NCBI RefSeq assembly: GCF_030063185.1
Contig: NZ_JASISP010000004.1
Span: 1-42,752 of the forward strand
Length of the DNA: 42,752 bases
Source of the DNA: Arthrobacter sp. H35-D1
GTDB taxonomy: Bacteria; Actinomycetota; Actinomycetes; Actinomycetales; Micrococcaceae
Direction: 5' to 3'
Shown: piece by piece, positions 8,595-20,810 of the stretch
Layout of the letters: each line of letters starts with the position of its first letter
Position numbering within the stretch: the first letter of the stretch is position 1
Translations under genes and position numbers: made by a program
The notes under the pieces: model-generated
The model's input: the letters and a program-made list of their open reading frames with translations, nothing else
The model's database searches: none
What the model was told of the DNA's origin: nothing

Positions 8595-10073
8595 ATGGCA
8601 ATTTTTGCCGACATGATCAGGGAAAGCACGGGCTTGTGCCCGGGCGACGCCGAATGGCTGCACCTACTGGTGGGGGACTGGCAGATGATTGCGGATCTCT
8701 CGTTCGCGGACCTGGTGTTGTGGTTTCCGTCCAGCGACGGCAAGAGCCACGTTGCCTTGGCGCACGTGCGCCCCTCCACCTCCCACACCATGTTTCACTC
8801 CGATTTCGTGGGGGATTCGGTGCAGCCCGAGCTTGCGCCCCTGATCCGGGCAGCGTGGACAAACCAGAACATTGAGCGCTCGCATGAGACGAAAATTTGG
8901 AATTCGGACATGGCGATGCGTGTTGAGGCGATCCCGATGGTCCGCAGTGGCCGAACTCTGGCTGTCATCACCACGCACATGGATCTGACCAGTTCACGCA
9001 TGCCCTCACGGCTGGAACTGACGTACCGCCAGTGCGCCTACGACTTGCTGAAAATGGGCACCTTGGGGTTGTGGCCCGACTTTGCCTCGCCCACCGGTTC
9101 ACGCCGTGGAGCCCCACGCGTGGGCGATGGACTGCTGCGCCTTGATGTTGACGGGATCGTGCAATATGCCAGCCCCAACGGCGTTTCGGCCTTCCGGCGG
9201 CTGGGCGACGGTGAATCATTGGAAGGCCGTTCCTTGGCCGAAGTCACCACGTCCCTGCTCAAGGACCGACGCATGGTGGATGAATCCCTGCCGTTGGTGG
9301 TCACCGGGCGGATGCCATGGCGCACCGAGATTGAGTCCCGCGGTGTCAGCCTGTCGCTGCGAGCCATTCCGCTGCGTGATGCCACTGAGCGGTTTGGTGC
9401 CCTGGTGTTGTGCCGCGACGTCTCTGAACTGCGACGCCGCGAACAGGAACTGGTGACCAAGGACGCCACCATCCGTGAAATCCACCACCGGGTGAAGAAC
9501 AACCTCCAAACCGTGGCCGCCCTCCTGCGCATGCAGTCTCGACGCATGCACAGCGAGGAAGGCCGGCAAGGGCTTGAACAGGCCATGCGCCGCGTGTCCA
9601 CGATTGCCCTGGTGCACGAGACGCTGTCCCAAGGGCTGGCCCAGAACGTGGACTTTGATGAGCTCATCGACAGGCAGTTCAGGCTGTCGGCCGAAGTGGC
9701 CTCGCCGTCGCAGCGAGTGCACACCGAACGCGAGGGAGCGTTTGAAGAGTTGCCCAGCGACTTCGCCACCCCGCTGGCACTGGTGATCAACGAATTGGTG
9801 ACGAACGCCGTCGAGCATGGCCTGCAGGACAGGGAAGGGACGGTGTGGCTCACCGCGCACCGTTACAAGAACGAGTCGGGGGACGATGCCTTGACGGTGA
9901 CCATTGCCGACGACGGCGTGGGTCTGCCGGAGGGGCAGATCGCCGAGGGCCTGGGCCTGCAAATTGTGCGGACCCTTGTCACCAGTGAACTTGGCGGCAC
10001 CATTGACTGGTCCCCGCGGGCGGGCGGCGGAACCGTCGTCGAACTGCAAATGGCGTTGATCAGCCGGCACTGA
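8595..10073 (+). CDS. pdtaS: PdtaS-like sensor histidine kinase (HisKA_2 family)
   Basis: A 492-residue cytosolic histidine kinase without membrane segments. An N-terminal GAF-like sensor domain (about 1-150) is followed by a PAS domain (about 165-280, DGLLRLDVDGIVQYASPNG), then the HisKA_2 phospho-acceptor box IREIHHRVKNNLQT (about 293-306) and an HWE/HATPase domain with NELVTNAVEHG (N box, about 399), DDGVGLPEG (G1, about 440) and GLGLQIV (G2, about 453). This architecture and the whiB1 neighbour match mycobacterial PdtaS, whose partner PdtaR is an ANTAR-domain RNA-binding response regulator encoded elsewhere. No response regulator is in this window. Shine-Dalgarno GAGGAG is 5 nt before the ATG. 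It is convergent with whiB1. Confidence 0.9.
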   Translation: MAIFADMIRESTGLCPGDAEWLHLLVGDWQMIADLSFADLVLWFPSSDGKSHVALAHVRPSTSHTMFHSDFVGDSVQPELAPLIRAAWTNQNIERSHETKIWNSDMAMRVEAIPMVRSGRTLAVITTHMDLTSSRMPSRLELTYRQCAYDLLKMGTLGLWPDFASPTGSRRGAPRVGDGLLRLDVDGIVQYASPNGVSAFRRLGDGESLEGRSLAEVTTSLLKDRRMVDESLPLVVTGRMPWRTEIESRGVSLSLRAIPLRDATERFGALVLCRDVSELRRREQELVTKDATIREIHHRVKNNLQTVAALLRMQSRRMHSEEGRQGLEQAMRRVSTIALVHETLSQGLAQNVDFDELIDRQFRLSAEVASPSQRVHTEREGAFEELPSDFATPLALVINELVTNAVEHGLQDREGTVWLTAHRYKNESGDDALTVTIADDGVGLPEGQIAEGLGLQIVRTLVTSELGGTIDWSPRAGGGTVVELQMALISRH

Positions 10074-10110
10074 GTCCGGTATTGAGAACTGCCCGCCTTG
10101 AAATTAAACG

Positions 10111-10178
10111 CAACTGGCCCGCAGCGCGGACCGAAGACCATTGCCAACAATGGTCCGGCCGCTGCTGCGGGCCAGTTG
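10111..10178. terminator. Large inverted repeat between convergent pdtaS and whiB1
   Basis: A 15-bp arm at 10111-10125 (CAACTGGCCCGCAGC) is exactly complementary to 10164-10178. A second nested hairpin, GACCATTG at 10136-10143 with CAATGGTC at 10148-10155, lies inside it. Symmetry and position between converging genes suggest a bidirectional terminator, though there is no long T-tract. Confidence 0.6.
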
Positions 10179-10188
10179 GTGCGAAAAG

Positions 10189-10437
10189 CTAGCTGGCGCG
10201 TCGAGCGCGGGCAGCGCGACGCTTCATGGCGCGGCGTTCATCCTCGCTCAAGCCACCCCAAACCCCTGCGTCCTGCCCGGATTCAATGGCCCACTTCAAG
10301 CAGGTGTCGATCACGGGACAGCGACGGCATACGCTCTTTGCTTCCTCGATTTGCAGCAAGGCCGGGCCCGTGTTTCCAACCGGGAAAAACAATTCCGGGT
10401 CTTTGTCGAGGCAGGCTGCGCGACTACGCCAGTCCAT
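10189..10437 (-). CDS. whiB1: WhiB1-type iron-sulfur transcriptional regulator
   Basis: An 82-residue WhiB protein closely resembling mycobacterial WhiB1. It opens MDWRSRAACLDKDPELFFPVG, has the four cysteines expected to hold a 4Fe-4S cluster (C9, then CRRCPV and TC), the WGGLSEDERRAMKRR segment (G[VI]WGG turn), and a basic C-terminus for DNA contact. WhiB1 in mycobacteria binds sigma-A region 4, is essential and responds to nitric oxide. A GTG at 10446 is also in frame, but ATG 10437 is preferred because the family begins MDWR and because AAAGGAG ends only three bases before that GTG. It carries a CRP-like site upstream and is convergent with pdtaS, the same neighbour relationship as in Mycobacterium tuberculosis. 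Confidence 0.95.
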   Translation of the reverse strand: MDWRSRAACLDKDPELFFPVGNTGPALLQIEEAKSVCRRCPVIDTCLKWAIESGQDAGVWGGLSEDERRAMKRRAARARRAS

Positions 10438-10472
10438 GCTGATCACTCACTCCTTTTAGAACACGAGACACT

Positions 10473-10488
10473 TGTGAAAAAATTCACA
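10473..10488. promoter_or_regulatory. CRP-type cAMP receptor protein binding site upstream of whiB1
   Basis: TGTGAAAAAATTCACA is a perfect TGTGA-N6-TCACA palindrome centred 43-44 nt upstream of the whiB1 ATG. In M. tuberculosis the whiB1 promoter is known to be controlled by CRP (Rv3676). An additional half-site TTCACAC lies at 10551-10557. The transcription start is not obvious, so activation versus repression cannot be read from the sequence. Confidence 0.75.
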
Positions 10489-10502
10489 TTGGCCGCATAA
10501 GA

Positions 10503-10522
10503 AAGGGCCCTGTATGGGCCCC
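10503..10522 (-). other. GGGCCC-loop-GGGCCC hairpin in the whiB1 upstream region
   Basis: Two GGGCCC hexamers separated by TGTAT can form a short stem. On the minus strand it is followed by TTTCTT, giving a weak terminator-like look upstream of the CRP site. It could insulate whiB1 from upstream minus-strand transcription, or lie in a long whiB1 leader. Confidence 0.3.
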
Positions 10523-10655
10523 TGTTGGTCACTGAGTTAAGAATGGCATGTTCACACGGCGTAAACAAGAGGTTCGGAAGGAAAATCCGCTGTGCGGCCT
10601 GAGCGATAAATCACAGTGACTCAGGGCGTCTTGGCTGCTAGACAGCAATCTCCGA

Positions 10656-10661
10656 TAAGGT
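10656..10661 (+). promoter_or_regulatory. -10 element of a probable leaderless transcript
   Basis: TAAGGT is followed by exactly six bases and the GTG at 10668. A TTGGCT lies 19 nt upstream (10631-10636), a little far for a -35. There is no good Shine-Dalgarno sequence before this start. Confidence 0.35.
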
Positions 10662-10667
10662 GCTGTT

Positions 10668-11147
10668 GTGCAAAACAATCCCCAAAATCCAGCTGAAACG
10701 CCCCCTTCCGAGGACGACGGAGCGGCGGAAACAATCGCCGGGACCGACGACGTGAAGCGACCGACAGGCGTTTTTGTGGTGGCTGGCGTGGTGGGCCTGG
10801 AAGCTCTCGCGCTGGGGGTGGTCGGCGTAGGGTCGGTCGTTGCGATGTTCACCCAACCGGTGTTCTCCCTGGCTAGCGCCATTTTCCTTTCCGTGTTGCT
10901 CTTGGGGCTGGCTGCGGCATTGGGTGCCGTGGCGGTCAATGCCTTCAAGGGATTCCGGTGGACGCGGTCGGCGGCGTTTGTGTGGCAGCTGCTGATGGTG
11001 GCAATTGCCACGCCGATGTTGCTCGAAGGAAACCTGCTGCTGGGGCTGGCGCTGTTGCTGCCGCCGATGGCCGTGGTGTTTTTCCTGTTCACCCCGAACG
11101 TGGTGGCCTTCTCACTGCGCGCCGGAGCCAGCGACAAAGTGGTGTAG
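10668..11147 (+). CDS. Small polytopic membrane protein, function unknown
   Basis: A 159-residue protein with an acidic, Pro-rich cytoplasmic N-terminus (1-30) and about four hydrophobic helices (approximately 33-58, 64-88, 97-118 and 121-143). The basic turn around KGFRWTR between helices 2 and 3 and the short hydrophilic tail are typical of small actinobacterial integral membrane proteins. No catalytic motif is seen. The start is GTG with no clear Shine-Dalgarno sequence but a -10 element six bases upstream. It converges on the FHA/FtsK gene with only 18 nt between stops. A minus-strand open frame covering the same bases is Ser/Thr-rich low-complexity and is taken as a shadow. Confidence 0.75.
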   Translation: MQNNPQNPAETPPSEDDGAAETIAGTDDVKRPTGVFVVAGVVGLEALALGVVGVGSVVAMFTQPVFSLASAIFLSVLLLGLAAALGAVAVNAFKGFRWTRSAAFVWQLLMVAIATPMLLEGNLLLGLALLLPPMAVVFFLFTPNVVAFSLRAGASDKVV

Positions 11148-11165
11148 GCCCTTTGGCCGAGCCCT

Positions 11166-14100
11166 TCATGGTCCGGGACGTCGGAGCGCTGTATGGCCTG
11201 TGTCGCCCGTGTGGCCCGCAGGGCCAGTCTCGGGCAGCGGGAACTGAAACCACGAGCGCGGGCCCCTGTCCAGCAGCACTCCGCGGCCCAGCGGTTCGGC
11301 CCCTGCCGTGTCCAGCCGCACGCCAAAAAGCTCGCCATCGCCGCTGCGTTGGGGTCTGAGGACAACGCCTTGTTGTGCCGTTCGCAGGCCCCACTCCAGC
11401 GGCAAGCTGGACAGTGCCGGTCCCGGCCAGGAGAATGCGACCACCAGCACCATACCTGCCGCCAAGCCGTCCCGTGCTTGCTGCAACTGCAGGGACGTCA
11501 GTGATGCGGCGTCGTCCAGAAAGAGCGTCCCGGGATCGTGGCCGGTTTGGCGCACGGCGCGGACGGAGCCACAGTTCAATTGCTCCAGCGCGTGGAGGAA
11601 ACTTGATTTCCCGCTTCCCGGACTGCCGAGCACGGGAAACACGGTTCCGGGAGCCAGCGCGACCCGCACAGGCTGGCGTCCGTCTCCGCCCAGCCCAACC
11701 ACCAGCGTTGTTTCGCAGCGGTCCCGGCTGCCGGGTGCCGGCAGCTCCCCCGAAACAGCCTCGTGCATTTGCACCATGGAGACCGATTCCGGCAAACCTG
11801 TGACGAGGAGGGTGGCGGCAGCGCAGTTTTCGGTGCCCGCGACACTGCGTTTCGGCGCGGCTGCGCCCCCGCGCGTTGCAGCTGCGCAGGGTGGTGGCGA
11901 CGGAGAATTTCCGAGCTGCGCAATATGCAGCTGCTCAGCCCCTCCGGCTGAAACCACGGGATTGACCGGGCCGGCTACGGCGCCCCGCCCGTGGAGGGGT
12001 TTGAAGCCCGGCAGTCGAGGCCACAGCATGGTCGATTCGGAACTTGCCCCATACGGCAGGAAGATCCGGTTGGGGACCGACGGCAGGAAGGTGGCCGTCA
12101 ACAGCTCACGGCCACCGCCCATGACCGCCACCAGGTTTGGACAGCCGAAGCGGACCAGCGCGGCAATGCTGTCCTCGGTTTCGTGCCAAGGACTGGCACG
12201 GAGTGCGGCAGCCCAGCGGCCCCAGTCGGATATGCACAGGACAAGGGTTTGCGTGCTGCCTGCGGCGGCCTGCCCCAACCGCTGGACCAGGTGTGCTGCA
12301 GTTCGCAGCTGGTTCGGTCCCACACACCCGCCCACCCAGGGGCTTCCCGAGAAACTGCCCAGCGAGCCGTCCCCGTCCAGCAGATACAGCAGCCGCGGCA
12401 CGGAACCGCCAGCTGCACCTGCAGCGCCGGTGGCTGCGTCGTTGGTGGCTGCGTCGTTGGCTGCCAGGAGCTGGCCGGCGACCAAGGCCACGGCGCATGA
12501 GGTTTCCGCAGGCGTGCCAACGCAGGCGAGGTGCGCATTCAGCTCAGGATTCCACAACAGCGGCTCCACCGACTGGCGGTGCGGAACGTCCACCAGCCCC
12601 AGCAGCAGGGATACTTTGCCGGGCGGGTTGCACAGCTCCACCTCCGCCGGCAGCCCGGCGGCGACAACGGCAGGGGCTGCGCGACGGTTGGGATCGGCGG
12701 CGCTGCAGCGTTCCCACGCTTCCGCCATGAGCTTGGCGAGGGCGCCCACGTCACTTGCAAAGGCTCCCCGCGCTGCCTCATGGGCGGGGGTGGCTGCCAA
12801 GTGTTCACGGGCATCCTCCACCACGGGGATCAGCCCGGAGTCCGCAACAGACAGGCGCAGTGTGGCACTTTGGAACTCCTGCGGTGGTGCACCTGCCTTG
12901 CTGATGTAGGCCCGGCCCGGGACGGTGACGCTGATGGTTGCGGCAACGCCGGTGCCTATGACATCCGTGGAGTCGAAAGGGGATTGCACGCGCAGACAAA
13001 TGGAACTTGTTACATTGGCACGGATGTCGGCGTTCAAGGCGCCTTGCGGCCGTTGCGTGGCCATGACCAGGTGGATGCCCAGCGAACGGCCGACGGCGGC
13101 AATGCGCATGAGTTCGGCCATGGCATCGGGGAACTGGTCCACGAGCACCCTGAACTCATCAATGACCACCACCAAGTGGGTCATGGCATGGCCGTCCTGG
13201 CCGGACGGCTGCACGCGGTGTCGAGCAGCGGAGCGGTAGGAGTCGCTGTCTGCAGCTTCGAGGGCGGCAAGCGCAGCTTCGCGACGGTGGAGTTCGGCCC
13301 GCAGCGAGGCCAAGGTGCGCTCCATCCCCTCGCCGCCCAAGTCGGTGATGAGCGAAGTGGTGTGCGGGAGCCTGCACAAGGAGCCCAAGCCTGCCCCGCC
13401 CTTGAAATCGATGAACACAAATTGCAGGTCTGCGGGGGAGTGCGCGGCGGCCAGGCTGCCTGCGAGGGTACGCAAGAGTTCGGACTTTCCCGATCCGGTG
13501 GTGCCGCCAAGCAAGAGATGAGGGCCGTCCCGGCGAAAATCGAACATGACGGGGCCTGCCGTCGACTGTCCAAGAGGGATGGGGAGCAGCGGACCTCCGC
13601 TCGAGAGCTGCCATTGCAGCATGAGGGAATCAACTGTGCACAGTTCAGCAAGTGGCAGGGAATTGGGCGCCAGGTCGCCTTGCACGGCAGGTTCTGCTTT
13701 GCTGGCGAACCCGGGGTCGCCGTGCTGTCCGGTCCGGGAGCCGCTCCCCGGGCGTGGCTGTCCCGCAACGGACAAAGCACGACGGCGGGCATAGGCATCA
13801 AATACTGTGGGCGGCACACCATCGGGGACAAACTCTCGGCCGGCACAAGATCCCACCAAGCGATTTCCGGCAGTACGCAGCTCCACAGTGGCCGGTGTGG
13901 TCGCGGCCCCGCGTCGGTGGGCGGCAGTGCGTGGTGGCGCTGCCGCCGCGCACCCTCCGGACGGAACCCCGGAGGGGAACCCGCTGCCGGACGGGTCCGA
14001 AACAGGCCGTGAAAGCCGGGCCTGGATAGTCCCTGTGTTCGTGCCGGGGCCGTCGGGGGCACGCACCGCGAAGTGCACCACCCGCAGTCCCGGATTCGTG

Positions 14101-15524
14101 TCGAGCCAGGCAGCGGCGGGCTCATCAACAAGCAGCAACACGGCCGGATGAGTTTCAGTGCCGTCGCCTGCCGGGCCGCGCAGACTGGCCAAGGCGTGTG
14201 AGGCGGCAGCAGCGGATGTGGCGAGAAGAGTGCGCGGCAGAAACCTGGCTGCCAGCGGAACGGTCTCTGCCGGGCCCAGCAGGACTGCAGGGATGGCGGC
14301 GGCATCCAATTGCATCAGAACATAGTTCAACGTTGCCACCACGGCACGAGCAGGCCCGGAGACCGTGACCGGTTCGTTCGTCAAACCGACGCACAGGGGA
14401 AGCCCCTGCAGCTGGGGCGCCGAGAAGCCCGCATCAGCCGGTGCCACCTCAATGGCGGCCGCCTGGGTGGCCGTGCCAAGGCGCAGCGCGGCCTGTGCGC
14501 CGGAGGGCGCTGGCCAGGGAGGCCCCGGCCCGGCCCGGGCGGCAACCATCAAGGTTCCGGCATCGGGGAAGGTGCGAAAACGTCGACTGGCGTCCTGCCA
14601 TGCTGCAGCTTCGACGGCCGAACGGAACGTCCTGCGCCGCTTGAGGCCGCCGAACAAGGGAACCAGCACTGCCATGGCGCCCATGGCAGCAAAGGCCAGA
14701 AACATCCACGAACCCGTCAGTAGCGCCAGCCCCAAGCCCAACAACAGCGGGAGGCAACCGGCAACAGCCATGGCGGCACGGTTGCGCGTGGAACCGGTGG
14801 TGTTCGGTACGGACAGGGCACCCAACGCTGCGGAATCCAGCAAGCGCGGCCCGGCACCGGACACGGGCAGGACAGGATCATTGAAACGAAGCTCAAGGGT
14901 GCTGCTTCCGCAGGCAACCACGTGGCCCACCTCAAGAACCACTGTGCCCTTGACGCGCTCGGCGCTAGCGGTCGGGGAAGAATTCCGGGAACGGAGACTG
15001 AATCCGCTGGATCCAACAGCAGCACTCAATGTGATCTCATGCGCACCCACCACCAGGGTGCCGTGGTGCCGCGACAGGGATGGGTCGGCGACCCGGATGC
15101 GGCACTGGCCCCGGCCCAAAGTGTAGCTGCCGCGATGCAGTGCAAAGACGGCCCCTGCCCCGGGTCCGGAGCAAACGGACAACACCGCTGCGATGGCCCC
15201 GTCACGATCTTGGAAGACGGCCCGTGCCGGCTGCCTGTCCGGCCAGGCCACCAAGACGGCGCCATTGACAAGGGGAACGATGCCCGCTTGCAACGCTTCG
15301 AGGGGCTCGCCTGAGACGGTAAAGGACAAGCCGGGCCAGCGCTGGGCCAGAGCTTGGTGCAGGGACAGGCCCGAACAACTTGTTTGCGGCACCCCGGACG
15401 GCCAGGCGATGCTGAGTTCGGCCCAAGGGAATGGTGCAGCAGTCAAGACTGCCCCGTCCCCGCCTCCGCTTCCCCCTCCGTTTCCGGCACCGGGCCCTGC
15501 CACGACCGTGACTTCAAGCAACAT
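11166..15524 (-). CDS. FHA and FtsK/SpoIIIE ATPase, EssC/EccC-like (type VII secretion)
   Basis: A 1452-residue membrane ATPase. In order: an N-terminal ubiquitin-like/FHA-type region after a Gly-rich loop, a clear FHA domain (about 125-205, YTLGRG and SLSRHHG), two membrane spans (about 249-291), then three FtsK-type ATPase modules. The first is canonical: GGTTGSGKSELL (about 670-681), FIDFKGGAG, Walker B VVVIDEF (about 781). The second has a degenerate P-loop (GTPAETSC, about 1003). The third has GSPGSGKSSFL (about 1295) and LFLDDAAS (about 1335). FHA plus transmembrane plus tandem FtsK domains is the EssC plan; EssC/EccC powers export of WXG100 proteins. No WXG100, EccB, EccD or mycosin gene is in the window, so this is an orphan or its partners lie elsewhere. 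It is divergent from glf. Confidence 0.85.
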   Translation of the reverse strand: MLLEVTVVAGPGAGNGGGSGGGDGAVLTAAPFPWAELSIAWPSGVPQTSCSGLSLHQALAQRWPGLSFTVSGEPLEALQAGIVPLVNGAVLVAWPDRQPARAVFQDRDGAIAAVLSVCSGPGAGAVFALHRGSYTLGRGQCRIRVADPSLSRHHGTLVVGAHEITLSAAVGSSGFSLRSRNSSPTASAERVKGTVVLEVGHVVACGSSTLELRFNDPVLPVSGAGPRLLDSAALGALSVPNTTGSTRNRAAMAVAGCLPLLLGLGLALLTGSWMFLAFAAMGAMAVLVPLFGGLKRRRTFRSAVEAAAWQDASRRFRTFPDAGTLMVAARAGPGPPWPAPSGAQAALRLGTATQAAAIEVAPADAGFSAPQLQGLPLCVGLTNEPVTVSGPARAVVATLNYVLMQLDAAAIPAVLLGPAETVPLAARFLPRTLLATSAAAASHALASLRGPAGDGTETHPAVLLLVDEPAAAWLDTNPGLRVVHFAVRAPDGPGTNTGTIQARLSRPVSDPSGSGFPSGVPSGGCAAAAPPRTAAHRRGAATTPATVELRTAGNRLVGSCAGREFVPDGVPPTVFDAYARRRALSVAGQPRPGSGSRTGQHGDPGFASKAEPAVQGDLAPNSLPLAELCTVDSLMLQWQLSSGGPLLPIPLGQSTAGPVMFDFRRDGPHLLLGGTTGSGKSELLRTLAGSLAAAHSPADLQFVFIDFKGGAGLGSLCRLPHTTSLITDLGGEGMERTLASLRAELHRREAALAALEAADSDSYRSAARHRVQPSGQDGHAMTHLVVVIDEFRVLVDQFPDAMAELMRIAAVGRSLGIHLVMATQRPQGALNADIRANVTSSICLRVQSPFDSTDVIGTGVAATISVTVPGRAYISKAGAPPQEFQSATLRLSVADSGLIPVVEDAREHLAATPAHEAARGAFASDVGALAKLMAEAWERCSAADPNRRAAPAVVAAGLPAEVELCNPPGKVSLLLGLVDVPHRQSVEPLLWNPELNAHLACVGTPAETSCAVALVAGQLLAANDAATNDAATGAAGAAGGSVPRLLYLLDGDGSLGSFSGSPWVGGCVGPNQLRTAAHLVQRLGQAAAGSTQTLVLCISDWGRWAAALRASPWHETEDSIAALVRFGCPNLVAVMGGGRELLTATFLPSVPNRIFLPYGASSESTMLWPRLPGFKPLHGRGAVAGPVNPVVSAGGAEQLHIAQLGNSPSPPPCAAATRGGAAAPKRSVAGTENCAAATLLVTGLPESVSMVQMHEAVSGELPAPGSRDRCETTLVVGLGGDGRQPVRVALAPGTVFPVLGSPGSGKSSFLHALEQLNCGSVRAVRQTGHDPGTLFLDDAASLTSLQLQQARDGLAAGMVLVVAFSWPGPALSSLPLEWGLRTAQQGVVLRPQRSGDGELFGVRLDTAGAEPLGRGVLLDRGPRSWFQFPLPETGPAGHTGDTGHTALRRPGP

Positions 15525-19066
<3,542 letters not shown>

Positions 19067-19070
<4 letters not shown>

Positions 19071-19972
19071 GTGTAAAGGTGGGGGGAAGTGGCACCTCAA
19101 ACGCTCTTCTCCCGCTGACCAGCCCGGGGCATGGCAGCGGCCTGCTGGATATATTCCGGTCCCGCTACCTTTTGAACCTGCTGGTTCAGAAGGAACTGAA
19201 GGTACGCTATCGCGGTTCGGTGCTGGGAATTCTCTGGTCCTACGTGAAGCCTGGCATGCAATTTGTTGTGTTTTACATTGCCCTGGGCGTGTTTCTGGGT
19301 TTGGAGCAGAGCCCCACCAACAGGTCGGGGATGCCAAACTATGCCATCTACCTGTTTTCCGGCATAGCCCTGATCAACTTCTTCACCGAAGCCTTGGGCA
19401 ATGCTGCACGTTCAGTGGTGGGAAATTCAGGGCTCATCCAAAAGATCTACCTGCCACGCCAGCTGTTTCCGGTGGCCTCCGTGTGGGTTTCGGCCGTGCA
19501 TTTCCTGCCCCAGGTGCTGATCCTTGCCTTCGTTTGCGTGCTCAACGGCTGGCGCCCGGGATTCCTTGAGATTGGGGTGGCCGTGGCCGCCTTCGTCATG
19601 GTGGGGCTGCTGGCAACCGGGCTGGGCCTTTTCTTCGGTGCCGTCAACGTGTACTTCCGCGACGCCGAGAACTTTGTGGATATGCTCCTGCTCGTCGCCA
19701 CGTGGGCATCCCCGGTCCTGTATTCGTGGGAAATGGTCCACAACAAAGTTGGTCCCACCTGGTTTGCCCTGTACCAGCTCAACCCTTTGACGGTGGCGGT
19801 GGAGAGCTTCCACCTGGCATTTTGGTATCCCACCACGGTCGAAACAGTGGCCTTGGTGCCAAACCTGCTCTCACTGTGGATTCCGGTGGGCATGGCTATT
19901 TCCCTGACAGTGCTCATCCTTGGGCAGTTGGTCTTTCGGCGGCTCGAGGGCCGCTTCGCGCAGGAGCTCTAA
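19067..19972 (+). CDS. wzm: Polysaccharide ABC transporter permease (Wzm type)
   Basis: A 301-residue ABC-2 permease with about six membrane spans. The cytoplasmic N-terminus carries the characteristic LLNLLVQKELKVRYRGSVLG segment and LWSYVKPG, both typical of O-antigen/teichoic-acid/galactan permeases such as Wzm, TagG and Rv3783. The IYLPRQLFPVASV loop is the coupling region to the ATPase. It forms the channel through which a completed lipid-linked polymer is moved across the membrane. The GTG start overlaps glfT2 by 4 nt (GTGA) and its stop overlaps the wzt start by one base (TAATG), so permease and ATPase are co-translated. The substrate is inferred to be galactan from the two preceding genes. 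Confidence 0.92.
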
Positions 19973-20700
19973 TGACCACTAATTCAATCGAAATCAAGGA
20001 CATCAGCAAGAAGTTTGTGCTGCGCCACACCCGTTCGCTCAAAGAAGCTTTTGTGTGGATCATGAAGGGCCGCAAAGGCGACCTGTCCAAGAAATTCTAT
20101 GCTTTGGACGGCATCACCTTGGATATTGCAACGGGGGAGTCAGTGGCCTTGCTGGGCCTGAACGGATCAGGAAAATCCACTCTCCTCAAACACATCTCCG
20201 GCGTGATGCTTCCCGACACGGGAAGCGTTGCCACGCGGGGACGGGTGGCAGGGCTGATCGAGGTCGGAGCAGGCTTTCACCCCGACCTCAGCGGCAGGGA
20301 CAACGTCTACCTCAACGGCGCGATCCTCGGCATGAGCAAGGAGGAGATCGATGCGGCTTTCGACTCCATCGTCGCCTTCTCCGAAATCGAAGAGTTCATT
20401 GACACGGAAGTGAAGTTCTACTCTTCCGGAATGTACTTGCGTTTGGCATTTTCCGTGGCAGTCCACACAGATCCCGATGTCTTTCTCATTGACGAAATTC
20501 TTGCGGTGGGCGACGAACCCTTCCAAAAGAAGTGCCTGGCAAAAATCAAGGAACTCCACGCAGCCGGCAAGACACTGATTGTGGTCAGCCACGATTTGGA
20601 CGTTGTGGCCAAGGTTTGCGACCGGGGCATTTTGATGCAGCAAGGACACGCCGTCATGGACGCTCCCGTTGCCGAGGTCATTGCCAAGCTTCGAAGCTAG
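19972..20700 (+). CDS. wzt: Polysaccharide ABC transporter ATP-binding protein (Wzt type)
   Basis: A 242-residue ABC ATPase. Walker A is GLNGSGKST (residues 62-70), followed by GLIEVGAGFHPDLSGRDN (the region typical of the Wzt/TagH group), signature YSSGMYLRLAFS, Walker B VFLIDEILAVGD and the H-loop in VVSHD. It lacks the C-terminal carbohydrate-binding domain of O9a-type Wzt, so it resembles mycobacterial Rv3781 and TagH, where export does not depend on a chain-end modification. The frame is open 270 nt further upstream, but the ATG at 19972 gives the one-base overlap with wzm and matches the family start. Confidence 0.92.
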   Translation: MTTNSIEIKDISKKFVLRHTRSLKEAFVWIMKGRKGDLSKKFYALDGITLDIATGESVALLGLNGSGKSTLLKHISGVMLPDTGSVATRGRVAGLIEVGAGFHPDLSGRDNVYLNGAILGMSKEEIDAAFDSIVAFSEIEEFIDTEVKFYSSGMYLRLAFSVAVHTDPDVFLIDEILAVGDEPFQKKCLAKIKELHAAGKTLIVVSHDLDVVAKVCDRGILMQQGHAVMDAPVAEVIAKLRS

Positions 20701-20810
20701 TAGTTGGCAACGGCCCTTAATATTGCCCGACAGCTTGTGAAGCGGGGGAAACCTCAACCGGGGCGCAACCCCGGCACAACGTGCGCCCGCCTTTAACCTT
20801 GGAGGAAATC

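Noticed and set aside
10529-11365. 278-codon open frame on the minus strand
   Set aside because: It is antisense to a well-formed membrane protein gene, is Ser/Thr/Pro-rich low complexity, overlaps the end of the EssC-like gene and shows no domain.
12531-14012. 493-codon plus-strand frame inside the EssC-like gene
   Set aside because: The opposite strand encodes clear FtsK Walker motifs; the plus frame has no recognisable domain and reflects GC-rich frame openness.
20758-20774. CCGGGG/CCCCGG hairpin after wzt as a terminator
   Set aside because: The stem is only 6 bp and there is no T-tract on either strand; too weak to list.
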